Assembly: GCF_023534745.1 (NCBI RefSeq)
Contig: NZ_JAMHJQ010000004.1
Coordinates: forward strand, 62,001-126,000
Length of the DNA: 64,000 nucleotides
Reading direction: 5' to 3'
From: Streptomyces sp. 35G-GA-8
Lineage (GTDB): Bacteria > Actinomycetota > Actinomycetes > Streptomycetales > Streptomycetaceae
Under the pieces are notes generated by a model, which was not told the origin of the DNA, ran no database searches, and worked only from the letters and a program-made list of their open reading frames with translations. Below are positions 46,191 through 58,214 of this stretch, one piece after another. The stretch's first letter is position 1; each line of letters begins with the position of its first letter. Position numbers and translations under genes: made by a program.

Positions 46191-47383
46191 GCCGCACCGT
46201 CGACCGCGCCGCCACCCTCCGCGCGCCCGAGGCGAACCGCTCCAACGCCCTGCACGCCGGGGCCTGGTGGCTGTGGGCGCTCGGGCTGGCCGTCGCGGCG
46301 TCCCGTACGACCAACCCGCTGCTGCTCGGGCTGCTGGTCGGGGTCGCGGGCTATGTGGTGGCGGCCCGCCGTACCGACGCGCCCTGGGCCCGTTCCTACG
46401 GCGCGTTCATCAAGCTGGGGCTGGCCGTGATCGTCATCAGGCTGCTGTTCTCTGTCTTCCTCGGCTCACCGGTCCCCGGCGAGCGCGTCCTGGTCACCCT
46501 GCCCGAAGTGCCGCTGCCCGACTGGGCGGCGGGGGTACGGATCGGTGGCCGGGTGACGGCCGAGCAACTGGTCTTCGCGCTGTACGACGGAGCGAAGCTG
46601 GCCACGCTGCTGATCTGTGTGGGCGCGGCCAACGCGCTCGCCAGCCCGGCCAGGCTGCTCAAGTCGCTGCCGGGCGCGCTGTACGAGGCCGGGGTCGCCG
46701 TCGTCGTCGCCATGACCTTCGCGCCGAACATGGTCGCCGATGTCGGACGGCTGCGTACCGCCCGGCGGCTGCGCGGCAGGCCCACCGGTGGGGTCCGGGC
46801 GGTGCTCCAGATCGGACTGCCGGTCCTGGAGGGCGCGTTGGAGCGTTCGGTGGCGGTCGCGGCCTCGATGGACGCCCGTGGCTACGGCCGCACGGCCGAG
46901 GTCCCGCGCGCCGTACGGCACACCACCACGGCGCTCACGCTCGGCGGGCTGCTGGGCGTCTGCGCCGGTTCGTACGCGCTGCTCGCCGCCGAGGGCGCGG
47001 GCTATGGACTGCCGCTGCTGGGCGCCGGGGTCGCCGCCGCGCTGGCCGGGCTGCGGCTCGGCGGCCGGCGCTCGGTCCGTACCCGCTACCGCCCCGACCG
47101 CTGGGGCGTCCGCGCCTGGCTGGTGGCCGGGTCGGGCGCGGCCGTCGCGGCGCTGATGATCCGGGCGGGCGCCGTCGATCCGACGGCGCTGCACCCCGGT
47201 GTCGTACCGCTGGTGGCGCCGGAACTGCCGCTCTGGCCCGCGGCGGGGGCGCTGCTCGGACTGCTGCCCGCGTTCGTCGCGCCCGTACCCGCCCTCTCCC
47301 CCGCGGCCCTTCCCGCACAGCGAACGAGAACACAGCGACCGAAAACACAGAGAACGAAGACACAGAGAAAGACGGCGTCGTGA
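46187..47383 (+). CDS. ecfT: ECF transporter transmembrane (T) subunit, CbiQ-like
   Basis: A 398-residue coupling subunit that links the substrate-specific S subunit to the ATPases. About five to seven TM helices are visible. The cytoplasmic coupling motif with Ala-Arg-Gly is present in ASMDARGYGR near residue 226. The C-terminal part is extended by two or three further helices and a Lys/Arg/Gln/Thr repeat tail encoded by unusually AT-rich short repeats (47325-47372). ATG 46187 overlaps the previous stop (ATGA). Confidence 0.93.
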   Translation: MSRTVDRAATLRAPEANRSNALHAGAWWLWALGLAVAASRTTNPLLLGLLVGVAGYVVAARRTDAPWARSYGAFIKLGLAVIVIRLLFSVFLGSPVPGERVLVTLPEVPLPDWAAGVRIGGRVTAEQLVFALYDGAKLATLLICVGAANALASPARLLKSLPGALYEAGVAVVVAMTFAPNMVADVGRLRTARRLRGRPTGGVRAVLQIGLPVLEGALERSVAVAASMDARGYGRTAEVPRAVRHTTTALTLGGLLGVCAGSYALLAAEGAGYGLPLLGAGVAAALAGLRLGGRRSVRTRYRPDRWGVRAWLVAGSGAAVAALMIRAGAVDPTALHPGVVPLVAPELPLWPAAGALLGLLPAFVAPVPALSPAALPAQRTRTQRPKTQRTKTQRKTAS

Positions 47384-49116
47384 TCCGGTTCGAGCAGGTG
47401 TCGGTGACATACGGCGATGCCTCGGCGCCCGCGATCGGCCGGGTCGATCTCACCGTGCCCGAGGGCGAACTCGTGCTGCTCGTCGGCCCTTCCGGTGTCG
47501 GCAAGTCGACGTTGCTGGGGACGGTGTCCGGTCTCGTACCGCACTTCACCGGCGGCGTGCTGCGCGGCCGGGTGACCGTCGGCGGCCGGGACACCCGTAC
47601 CCACAAGCCGCGCGAACTCGCCGATCTCGTCGGCACGGTGGGCCAGGACCCGCTGGCGCACTTCGTCACCGACACCGTCGAGGACGAATTGGCGTACGGC
47701 ATGGAGTCGCTGGGCCTGGCGCCGGATGTGATGCGGCGCCGCGTCGAGGAGACGCTCGATCTGCTGGGCCTGGCCGAGCTGCGCGACCGGCCGATCGCCA
47801 CGCTCTCGGGCGGGCAGCGGCAGCGGGTCGCGATCGGTTCCGTACTGACCCCGCACCCCAGGGTGCTGGTACTCGACGAACCGACCTCGGCGCTCGACCC
47901 GGCGGCGGCGGAGGAGGTACTGGCCGTGCTGCAACGGCTGGTGCACGACCTCGGTACGACGGTCCTGCTCGCCGAGCACCGGCTGGAACGGGTGGTGCAG
48001 TACGCGGACCAGGTCGTCCTGCTGCCGGGCCCCGGACTGCCACCGGTGGTCGGGGACCCGGAGCGGATCATGGCGGTGTCGCCGGTGTATCCGCCGGTGG
48101 TGGCGCTGGGCCGGCTGACCGGCTGGGAGCCGCTGCCCCTGTCCGTACGCGACGCGCGGCGCCGGGCGGCGGGGCTGCGCGAGCGGCTGGCGGACCTCCG
48201 GCCGGAGCCGGTGGACGGTACGGGGACGGTCGCGCCCCCGGCGGCGACGGGCGCCCGTACCCCGCTCGGCAGACTCCTGCGCCGCCGCGCGACCACGACG
48301 AACGACACCGCGCCCGACCGCACCGGGCCACTCGCCGTGGTCACCGGACTCGCGGTACGGCGCGGCAGGACCGAAGCGCTGCGCGCCGTGTCGCTGACCG
48401 TCACGCCGGGCGAGACCATCGCGCTGATGGGCCGCAACGGCGCGGGCAAGTCCACGCTGCTGTCCACCCTGGTCGGGATGGTCGCGCCGGCCGCCGGCTC
48501 CGTCCTCGTCGGTGGCCGGACCCCGGACCGTACGCCGCCGGGCGAGCTGATCCGGCACGTCGGTCTCGTACCGCAGGAACCGCGCGATCTGCTGTACGCC
48601 GACACGGTCGCGGCCGAGTGCGCGGCGGCGGACAGCGACGCGGGCGCGGCGGACGGGAGTTGCCGCGCGCTGGTCTCCGAGCTGCTGCCGGAAGTGGCGG
48701 ACGCGACGCATCCGCGCGATCTGTCCGAGGGGCAGCGGCTGGCGCTGGCCCTCGCCGTCATCCTGACCGGACGGCCGCCGCTGCTCCTCCTCGACGAGCC
48801 GACACGCGGCCTGGACTACGCGGCGAAGGCCCGTCTCGTGGGGGTGCTGCGCGCGCTGGCGGCGGAGGGGCACGCGATCGTCCTGGCGACCCACGATGTG
48901 GAGCTGGCCGCGGAGCTCGCGCACCGGGTGGTGATCCTGGCCGACGGCGAGATCGTGGCGGACGGCCCGACGCCCCGGGTGGTGGTCTCGTCACCGGCGT
49001 TCGCGCCACAGGTGGCGAAGGTCATGGCCCCGCAGGAGTGGCTGACGGTGGCTCAGGTCCGTACGGCGCTGGCGGCCACCGCGACCACGGCACCCGAACC
49101 GGAGGGAACGGAATGA
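47380..49116 (+). CDS. ecfA: ECF transporter ATPase, two nucleotide-binding domains fused
   Basis: A 578-residue protein that combines EcfA1 and EcfA2 in one chain. The first NBD has Walker A GPSGVGKST at 36-44, signature LSGGQRQR, Walker B VLVLDEPTSALD and switch AEHRLERV. The second, from about residue 325, has GRNGAGKST (about 351), a variant signature LSEGQ, LLLLDEPTRGLD and ATHDVELA. It powers uptake. GTG 47380 overlaps the EcfT stop as GTGA, giving balanced synthesis. Confidence 0.95.
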   Translation: MIRFEQVSVTYGDASAPAIGRVDLTVPEGELVLLVGPSGVGKSTLLGTVSGLVPHFTGGVLRGRVTVGGRDTRTHKPRELADLVGTVGQDPLAHFVTDTVEDELAYGMESLGLAPDVMRRRVEETLDLLGLAELRDRPIATLSGGQRQRVAIGSVLTPHPRVLVLDEPTSALDPAAAEEVLAVLQRLVHDLGTTVLLAEHRLERVVQYADQVVLLPGPGLPPVVGDPERIMAVSPVYPPVVALGRLTGWEPLPLSVRDARRRAAGLRERLADLRPEPVDGTGTVAPPAATGARTPLGRLLRRRATTTNDTAPDRTGPLAVVTGLAVRRGRTEALRAVSLTVTPGETIALMGRNGAGKSTLLSTLVGMVAPAAGSVLVGGRTPDRTPPGELIRHVGLVPQEPRDLLYADTVAAECAAADSDAGAADGSCRALVSELLPEVADATHPRDLSEGQRLALALAVILTGRPPLLLLDEPTRGLDYAAKARLVGVLRALAAEGHAIVLATHDVELAAELAHRVVILADGEIVADGPTPRVVVSSPAFAPQVAKVMAPQEWLTVAQVRTALAATATTAPEPEGTE

Positions 49117-49961
49117 GGCCGCCGGTCCCCCGGGCGCGCGCCGTGCGGCTCGGCCCGCGCGCGGTCTGCGCCCTCGCCCTCATCGGCGCGATCGGGGTGG
49201 TCGCCTTCGGCTGGCCGCTGCTCGCCGACTCCGCGTCAGGACTCGCGCATTCCCAGGACGCGCCGTGGCTCTTCGCCGCGCTGCTCCCGCTCCTCGTGGG
49301 CGTCGTCGTCGCGACGATCGCCGATTCCGGGCTGGACGCGAAGGCGGTGGCGATGCTGGGCGTGCTGGCCGCCGTCGGGGCGGCGCTGCGGCCACTGGGG
49401 GCCGGTACGGCGGGACTTGAGCCGATGTTCTTCCTGATGGTGCTGAGCGGCCGGGTCCTGGGGCCGGGGTTCGGTTTCGTACTCGGCTCGGTCACGATGT
49501 TCGCGTCCGCGCTGCTGACGGGCGGGGTCGGGCCGTGGATGCCGTTCCAGATGCTGGCGATGGGCTGGTTCACGATGGGCGCGGGGCTGCTGCCCGGCGC
49601 CGACCGGCTGCGGGGCCGCGGTGAGCTGCTGATGCTGGCGCTGTACGGGGCGTGCGCGGCGTTCGCGTACGGCACGGTCATGAACCTCCAGGGGTGGACG
49701 TATATCGGCGGGCTCTCGTCCGGGATCTCCTTCCATCCGGGCGATCCGGTGCACGACAATCTGGCGCGTTTCCTGGCGTACTGCGCGGCGACGTCGTTCG
49801 GCTGGGACCTGGGCCGGGCGGCGCTGACGGTCGTGCTGACCCTGACGATCGGCGCGACGGTGCTCAAGGCGCTGCGGAGGGCGACGCGCCGGGCGGCGTT
49901 CGACGCGGAGGCGCGGTTCGAGGAGCCGAAGGCCGGGGCCCTGGGCCTGTCCGGCGAGTGA
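49113..49961 (+). CDS. ECF transporter substrate-binding (S) subunit, predicted cobalamin-specific
   Basis: A 282-residue membrane protein with about six TM helices, which sets the specificity of the transporter. Conserved-looking helices include MFFLMVLSGRVLGPGFGFVL and MFASALLTGGVGPWMPFQML. The start ATG 49113 overlaps the ATPase stop (ATGA) and has GGAGGGAA just upstream. Specificity for B12 rests on the riboswitch, not on the sequence itself. It resembles the riboswitch-associated CbrT idea known from Lactobacillus. Confidence 0.88.
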   Translation: MRPPVPRARAVRLGPRAVCALALIGAIGVVAFGWPLLADSASGLAHSQDAPWLFAALLPLLVGVVVATIADSGLDAKAVAMLGVLAAVGAALRPLGAGTAGLEPMFFLMVLSGRVLGPGFGFVLGSVTMFASALLTGGVGPWMPFQMLAMGWFTMGAGLLPGADRLRGRGELLMLALYGACAAFAYGTVMNLQGWTYIGGLSSGISFHPGDPVHDNLARFLAYCAATSFGWDLGRAALTVVLTLTIGATVLKALRRATRRAAFDAEARFEEPKAGALGLSGE

Positions 49962-49970
49962 GTCCTGAGC

Positions 49971-50035
49971 GCGGGAGTCCGGTGCCGGAGTTCTGTGCGG
50001 GAGTCCGGTGCCGGAGTTCTGTGCGGGAGTTCTGT
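49971..50035. repeat. two and a half copies of a 26-bp repeat
   Basis: A 26-bp unit starting GCGGGAGTCCGGTGCCGG at 49971 and 49997, plus a half copy at 50023. It fills the gap between the ECF operon and the convergent GT87-PAP2 gene. Copies can form local hairpins and may act in termination. Confidence 0.8.
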
Positions 50036-50049
50036 GCGGGGTCCGGTGT

Positions 50050-52122
50050 TCAGCCCGTCGGCGTCCGCTCCGCGCTGTCGCCCGTACCACGGGTGGCGGC
50101 GAGCCCCTTCCCCTCCGGGAACGGATCGGCCTTCCCGGGCGCCGCCGTCCGTGGCTCCAGCCGCCGCGGGCCCGCCAGCAGATACGTCAGCCCGAAGCCG
50201 GCCCCCACCACCGCCGCGCCGCCCACCGCGTCGAGCACCCAATGGTTCGCGGTGGCGACGATCGCGCAGACGGTGAAGAGCGGGTGGAGCGCCCCGAGCA
50301 GTTTCATCCATGCCTTGGGTGCCAGGACGACGATCACCACACCGCACCACAGCGACCAGCCGAAGTGGAGCGACGGCATCGCCGCGTACTGGTTGGTGAG
50401 GGAGGTCAGCGCCCCGTAGTCCGGGTTGGTGAGATCCTGCGGGCCGTGCGCGGTGTCGATGAAGCCGAGGCCCGGCATCAGCCGCGGCGGCGCCAGCGGG
50501 TAGAGCCAGAAGCCGACCAGCGCGAGCACCGTGGCGAAGGCGAGCGAGGAGCGCGCCCAGCGGTAGTCCGCCGGGCGGCGCGCGTAGAGCACACCGAGGA
50601 TCGCCAGCGGCACCAGGAAGTGGAACGACGAGTAGTAGAAGTTGAAGAAGCTCTCGGCCCACTTCGCGTTCACGACCGCGTGGTTGAACCAGAGCTCGAT
50701 GTCGATCCCGAGCGCACGCTCGATCGAGTGAATCTGCCGGCCATGCTCCTCGGCGGTCTCGCGACCGCCCGTCGCGGCGAGCCGGATCTGGGTGTAGACG
50801 GAGAAACCGACCCGGATCGCGAGCACTTCGAGCAGGAGGTTCGGCCGGCTGAACAGCCGTCTCCAGAACGGCACCAGCGGTATCCGGCGCCAGCGCGCGG
50901 GCACGGGGCGCGCGTACTCGGTCGGTACGGGCTGCTCGAAGTACCGCGCGGTGCGCGTCAGGAACGGCACCGCGCACGCCGCCGCCAGCGCCGCGACGAG
51001 CGGGGCGTTCTCCCGCAGGGGTACGAGCACGCCCACGTTCGGCAGGAGCATCGTCCCCGGCAGCGTCATCACCAGTACCACCACGGCCGGCCACACCAGC
51101 CGGTCCCTGGCCTGCACGCCGACCCGGCCGACCAGCGCCAGCAGCACCCACAGCAGCTGGTGCTGCCAGGCCGTCGGCGAGACGGCGATCGCGACACAGC
51201 CGGTCAGCGCGACGGCGAGCAGCGGTTGCCCGTCCCGCGCGTAACGGACCGCGCGCCGCAGCCCCAGGAAGACGACGACCGCGGCCAGCGCGATGAACAC
51301 CACCACTTCCAGGGGGCCGGAGAGGCCGAGCCTGAGCAGCGCGCCGTGCAGGGACTGGTTGGCGAGACCGTCGGGTCGCTCACCGAGGCCCGCGCCCGCC
51401 ACATGGTGCACCCAGTACGCCCAGGAGTCGCCGGGCATCGCGAGCCACGCCACCGCCGTACTCGCGGCGAAGACCCCGGTCGTCGTCATGGCGGCCCGCT
51501 TGCGGCCGGTCAGCCAGAGCAGCGGTACGAAGAGCAGCACGGCGGGCTGGAGCGCCGCGCCGATACCTATCAGCACACCGGAGCCGCGTTCGCCCCGGGC
51601 GACGAGACAGCCCAGCAGCACCAACAGGACGGGAATGATGCTGGTCTGGCCGAGGGAGAAGCTGTTGCGCACGGGCAGCGACAGCATCAGCAGACTGATC
51701 GCGACCGGCGCGGCCAGCAGTCCGGTACGGCGCGACACCCGGCCGGGAAGAGCACGGGCAGCGACGAGACCGAGGGCGACGACCAGCAGGAGCGTCCCGA
51801 AGGTCCACGCTATGCCGAGGCTCTGCTCGGCCGAGCGCGCCAGCGGTTTGAGTACGAGGCCGGCGAACGGTGTCCCGGTGAACCTCCCGGTGTCGTACAG
51901 CGAACCCGTCACACGCAGCACGCCGTTCTCACCGATCCAGGTCTCCAGATCAGTGAGCCGTTCACCGGGCGGATGCCGGAGCACCGCCGCCGCCTGTCTC
52001 ACCGCCAGCACGGCGGCGACCAGCCAGAGAGCCACGCGGACCGTACCGAAACCGGTCCCCGCCGTACCCGCTGCCGCACCTGCCGCCGCACCGCCGTGCA
52101 CGCTGTGCTCCGCATTCACCAC
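50050..52122 (-). CDS. GT87-like glycosyltransferase fused to PAP2-type phosphatase
   Basis: A 690-residue membrane protein. The first about 420 residues form a polytopic GT87-type domain, a family that includes polyprenyl-phosphate-dependent mannosyltransferases. The last about 240 residues form a PAP2 (inositol-phosphotransferase-like) domain with AMPSLHFGWSLW and ANHWVLDAVGG, the Ser-His and His-Asp catalytic motifs. The product is inferred to be a lipid-linked sugar or phospholipid head group. GTG 52122 (GTGGTG) is preferred because GGAGGG lies about 11 nt upstream; ATG 52164 is the alternative. Confidence 0.88.
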   Translation of the reverse strand: MVNAEHSVHGGAAAGAAAGTAGTGFGTVRVALWLVAAVLAVRQAAAVLRHPPGERLTDLETWIGENGVLRVTGSLYDTGRFTGTPFAGLVLKPLARSAEQSLGIAWTFGTLLLVVALGLVAARALPGRVSRRTGLLAAPVAISLLMLSLPVRNSFSLGQTSIIPVLLVLLGCLVARGERGSGVLIGIGAALQPAVLLFVPLLWLTGRKRAAMTTTGVFAASTAVAWLAMPGDSWAYWVHHVAGAGLGERPDGLANQSLHGALLRLGLSGPLEVVVFIALAAVVVFLGLRRAVRYARDGQPLLAVALTGCVAIAVSPTAWQHQLLWVLLALVGRVGVQARDRLVWPAVVVLVMTLPGTMLLPNVGVLVPLRENAPLVAALAAACAVPFLTRTARYFEQPVPTEYARPVPARWRRIPLVPFWRRLFSRPNLLLEVLAIRVGFSVYTQIRLAATGGRETAEEHGRQIHSIERALGIDIELWFNHAVVNAKWAESFFNFYYSSFHFLVPLAILGVLYARRPADYRWARSSLAFATVLALVGFWLYPLAPPRLMPGLGFIDTAHGPQDLTNPDYGALTSLTNQYAAMPSLHFGWSLWCGVVIVVLAPKAWMKLLGALHPLFTVCAIVATANHWVLDAVGGAAVVGAGFGLTYLLAGPRRLEPRTAAPGKADPFPEGKGLAATRGTGDSAERTPTG

Positions 52123-52354
52123 GCCGCGCCGACCCTCCGTCCGATAACGCCGTCCTTGGGGCATAGAGCCTCGCACTGCCCCGTCGGGAAGACTCAGGCA
52201 ACCCCCTCTTCGCCTGACTGTCATCCATGTTTTGTCCTGGGGCCCATGATTTCCGGACTTGCGCGGACAAGGAGAGGGCGACGAGACGGGCCGACGGCGC
52301 ACAATGAGTCCGCGTCCGGTACCGCCGTCACCTCCGCACCGACGAAAGGCCCTC

Positions 52355-53023
52355 ATGTCACAGGAGCAGTGGAACGCCGTCGACCGCTACTTCACCGAAC
52401 AGCTCGCCCCCGCCGACGAAGCGCTCTCGGCCGCCCTCGCCGCGAGCGACGCCGCCGGTCTGCCCGCCATCGCCGTCGCCCCCAACCAGGGCAAGTTGCT
52501 CCAGCTGCTGGCCCGTGTCCAGGGCGCGCGCACCGTCCTCGAAATCGGCACGCTCGGTGGCTACAGCACCATCTGGCTGGCCCGCGCGCTGCCGGAGGAC
52601 GGGAAGCTGATCTCGCTGGAGTACGACCCCCGCCACGCCGAGGTGGCCCGCGCCAACCTGGCGCACGCGGGGCTCGACAAGATCGCCGAGGTCAGGACCG
52701 GACCCGCGCTGGAGACGCTGCCCGTTCTCGCGGCCGAGGACGCGGGCCCCTTCGATCTCGTCTTCATCGACGCGGACAAGGCGAACAATCCGCACTATGT
52801 GGAGTGGGCACTGAAGCTCACGCGCCCCGGCAGCCTCATCATCGTCGACAACGTCGTACGGAACGGGGCGGTCGCCGACCCGGACAGCACCGACGCCTCC
52901 GTACAGGGCACACGGCGCGCGATCGAGCTGATGGCGGAGCACCCGCGGCTGTCGGCGACCGCGGTGCAGACGGTGGGCTCCAAGGGGTACGACGGCTTCG
53001 CGCTCGCCCACGTACTCGCCTGA
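52355..53023 (+). CDS. metal-dependent O-methyltransferase (catechol type)
   Basis: A 222-residue Methyltransf_3 enzyme. VLEIGTLGGYSTIWLARAL is the SAM motif, LEYDP the acidic ribose contact, and FIDADKANN plus IIVDNVVRNG the metal-binding Asp and Asn loop. It probably methylates a vicinal diol aromatic. ATG 52355 follows AAAGG. Encoded alone, divergent from the GT87-PAP2 gene. Confidence 0.92.
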   Translation: MSQEQWNAVDRYFTEQLAPADEALSAALAASDAAGLPAIAVAPNQGKLLQLLARVQGARTVLEIGTLGGYSTIWLARALPEDGKLISLEYDPRHAEVARANLAHAGLDKIAEVRTGPALETLPVLAAEDAGPFDLVFIDADKANNPHYVEWALKLTRPGSLIIVDNVVRNGAVADPDSTDASVQGTRRAIELMAEHPRLSATAVQTVGSKGYDGFALAHVLA

Positions 53024-53108
53024 CCCGACAAAACCGCGCAGCCGCTGGACGGCCGAGCCGCCGATATACGAGAAGCACCGGAGGCGGCGGGCCGTCCCCC
53101 GCCGGCGG

Positions 53109-56481
<3,373 letters not shown>

Positions 56482-56501
56482 CCCGCTTTGTATAATGACG
56501 A

Positions 56502-56552
56502 AACAAAGTGGTTCCGCCCGTTCACCCTGACCGACGGGCGGAGCCACTTGTT
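56502..56552. terminator. long hairpin between PG-binding and HAD genes
   Basis: Near-perfect arms of about 19 bp (AACAAAGTGGTTCCGCCCGT and its complement) around a 12-nt loop. It is preceded by a consensus TATAAT at 56491-56496, rare in this GC-rich DNA. It may end the upstream gene or form a leader structure for the HAD gene. Confidence 0.6.
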
Positions 56553-56606
56553 CCGCTCGCCCCGCTTGTCTCGTTCGCCCTCGCTTTCGCGCTCTGGAGT
56601 CCGCCG

Positions 56607-57281
56607 ATGACGGCCACCGCTTCCACCACGACGTCCGTCCTGACCGCCCGCGCCCTCCTGCTCGACATGGACGGCACTCTCGTCAACTCCGACGCCTCCG
56701 TGGAGCGCTGCTGGCGCCTCTGGGCGAGCGAACACGGCCTCGACCCCGAGGAAGTCCTCAAGGTGGTCCACGGCCGCCAGGGGTACGCCACGATGGCCGT
56801 CCTGCTCCCGGACCGCCCCATGGAACAGAACTACGCCGACAACCGCGTCATGCTCGCCCAGGAGACCGCCGACACGGAGGGCGTCGTCCCGATCCCCGGC
56901 GCCCCGGCCTTCATGTCCGCCATCGCCGAACTCCCGCACGCCCTGGTCACCTCGGCGAACGTCGCACTCTCGGACGCCCGGATGACGGCGGCGGCCCTCC
57001 CCATGCCCAGGACCCGGGTCACGGCCGAGGACGTCACCGCCAGCAAGCCCCACCCGGAGGGCTTCCTGCTGGGCGCGTCGACCCTGGGCTTCGCACCGGA
57101 GGACTGCGTGGTCTTCGAGGACTCCGAGGCCGGTATCGAGGCGGCACGGGCGGCGGGCATGCGCGTGGTGGGCGTGGGACCGCGCGCGAGGGCGATGTCC
57201 CCGGACGCGCATGTCGACGACCTCACCCAACTGCGGGTGGAAGCACTGCCGACGGGCGAGATCGCGCTGCGCTTCGGCTGA
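56607..57281 (+). CDS. HAD family sugar-phosphatase-like hydrolase
   Basis: A 224-residue phosphatase of the beta-phosphoglucomutase/GPP subfamily. LLLDMDGTLVNSD holds the nucleophile Asp and general acid Asp, LVTSANVALS the motif II residue, KPHPEGFLLG the Lys and VVFEDSEAGIEAA the final acidic pair. The substrate is likely a small sugar or glycerol phosphate. ATG 56607 has TGGAG 9 nt upstream. Confidence 0.92.
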   Translation: MTATASTTTSVLTARALLLDMDGTLVNSDASVERCWRLWASEHGLDPEEVLKVVHGRQGYATMAVLLPDRPMEQNYADNRVMLAQETADTEGVVPIPGAPAFMSAIAELPHALVTSANVALSDARMTAAALPMPRTRVTAEDVTASKPHPEGFLLGASTLGFAPEDCVVFEDSEAGIEAARAAGMRVVGVGPRARAMSPDAHVDDLTQLRVEALPTGEIALRFG

Positions 57282-57398
57282 TCCCCTCACTCACGGTCCC
57301 GCCGGCCGCCCGGTCGCCCGGTCGTCAAGTCATTGGGCCGTCTGGTCATTCGGCCGCCCGGTGCCGTCGGACCGGCCGCGGGGCGTGGCGCGCGGCAC

Positions 57399-58136
57399 TC
57401 ACTCCTCCCGGTGCAGCCGCCCCCGCGCCACCAGTTCGAGCACCACGCTCACCGCCACCGCCTGTACCGCCATCAGCGCCACCAGGACGAACAGCTGGAC
57501 CGCCCCCGCCAGTACGGGTGACGCGCCGCCCAGCAGCATGCCGACGAACGCGCCCGGCAGCGTCACGAGCCCCACCGTCCGCGTCTGATCGAGCCCCGGC
57601 AGCAGCGCGTCCGCCGCGGCCGGCCGCGCCACCTCCATCCGCGCGTCACGGTCCAGCAGCCCGAGGGCGAGCCCCGCCTCGACCTCCCCGCGTCGCGCGT
57701 GCAGTTCGTCGAGCGCCCGTCGGCCGCCCAGCACCGTCGCGGTGAGCGCGCCGCCGATGAGGATGCCGGTGATGGGGATGACCGCGATGCCCTTGGCCGG
57801 CACGACCCCCGTGAGCAGTAGCGCGGTCATGACGGGCGCCACCCCCGCGCCGATCGGTACGGCCGCCCACCACCAGGTGCTGTTGCCGGTGACCCGTCGG
57901 CCGGCGGTCCTTACGGCGACGGCGTACATGAGGACGACAAAGCCGAGCAGCGGCGCCACGGCGCCGACCACCCACCCGATCACCAGCGAGACCACGCCGA
58001 GTTGGACCGCGGCCCTGACCCCCGCGACGGCGATCTCGCGGGCCCGGCCCAGATGGGCGAGCGCGGCCACCGCCACGGCCACGATCAGCAGCGCGCCGAG
58101 TACGACCCCGAACGTGATATCGACCCGCAGCAGCAC
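57399..58136 (-). CDS. FetB/YbbM-like ABC permease (UPF0014)
   Basis: A 245-residue membrane protein with about seven TM helices; E. coli FetB works with FetA to export iron. Marks include GVRAAVQLGVVSLVIGWV, PITGILIGGALTATVLGGRR, LDELHARRGEVEAGLALG and QTRTVGLVTLPGAFVGMLLGG. No FetA-type ATPase gene is adjacent, so its partner lies elsewhere. GTG 58136 starts 6 nt after TAGGGT (leaderless). The -10 overlaps the base of a large inverted repeat. Confidence 0.9.
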   Translation of the reverse strand: MLLRVDITFGVVLGALLIVAVAVAALAHLGRAREIAVAGVRAAVQLGVVSLVIGWVVGAVAPLLGFVVLMYAVAVRTAGRRVTGNSTWWWAAVPIGAGVAPVMTALLLTGVVPAKGIAVIPITGILIGGALTATVLGGRRALDELHARRGEVEAGLALGLLDRDARMEVARPAAADALLPGLDQTRTVGLVTLPGAFVGMLLGGASPVLAGAVQLFVLVALMAVQAVAVSVVLELVARGRLHREE

Positions 58137-58144
58137 AGACCCAC

Positions 58145-58214
58145 CCTAGACGAGTAAGTCCGAAGTCCCGTCTGCCCGGGGCGGACGACGCTACTTCGGA
58201 CTTACTCGTCTAGG
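58145..58214. repeat. 70-bp inverted repeat with perfect 22-bp arms
   Basis: Arms 58145-58166 (begins CCTAGACGAGTAAGTCC) and 58193-58214 are exact complements; the 26-bp centre holds a further 9-bp near-stem. It sits between divergent genes, so a terminator is unlikely. An operator or a mobile-element remnant are options. The rest of the 440-bp gap (58137-58576) holds two CGCACGGTCCCGTC repeats near 58470 and 58530 and no gene. Confidence 0.9.
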
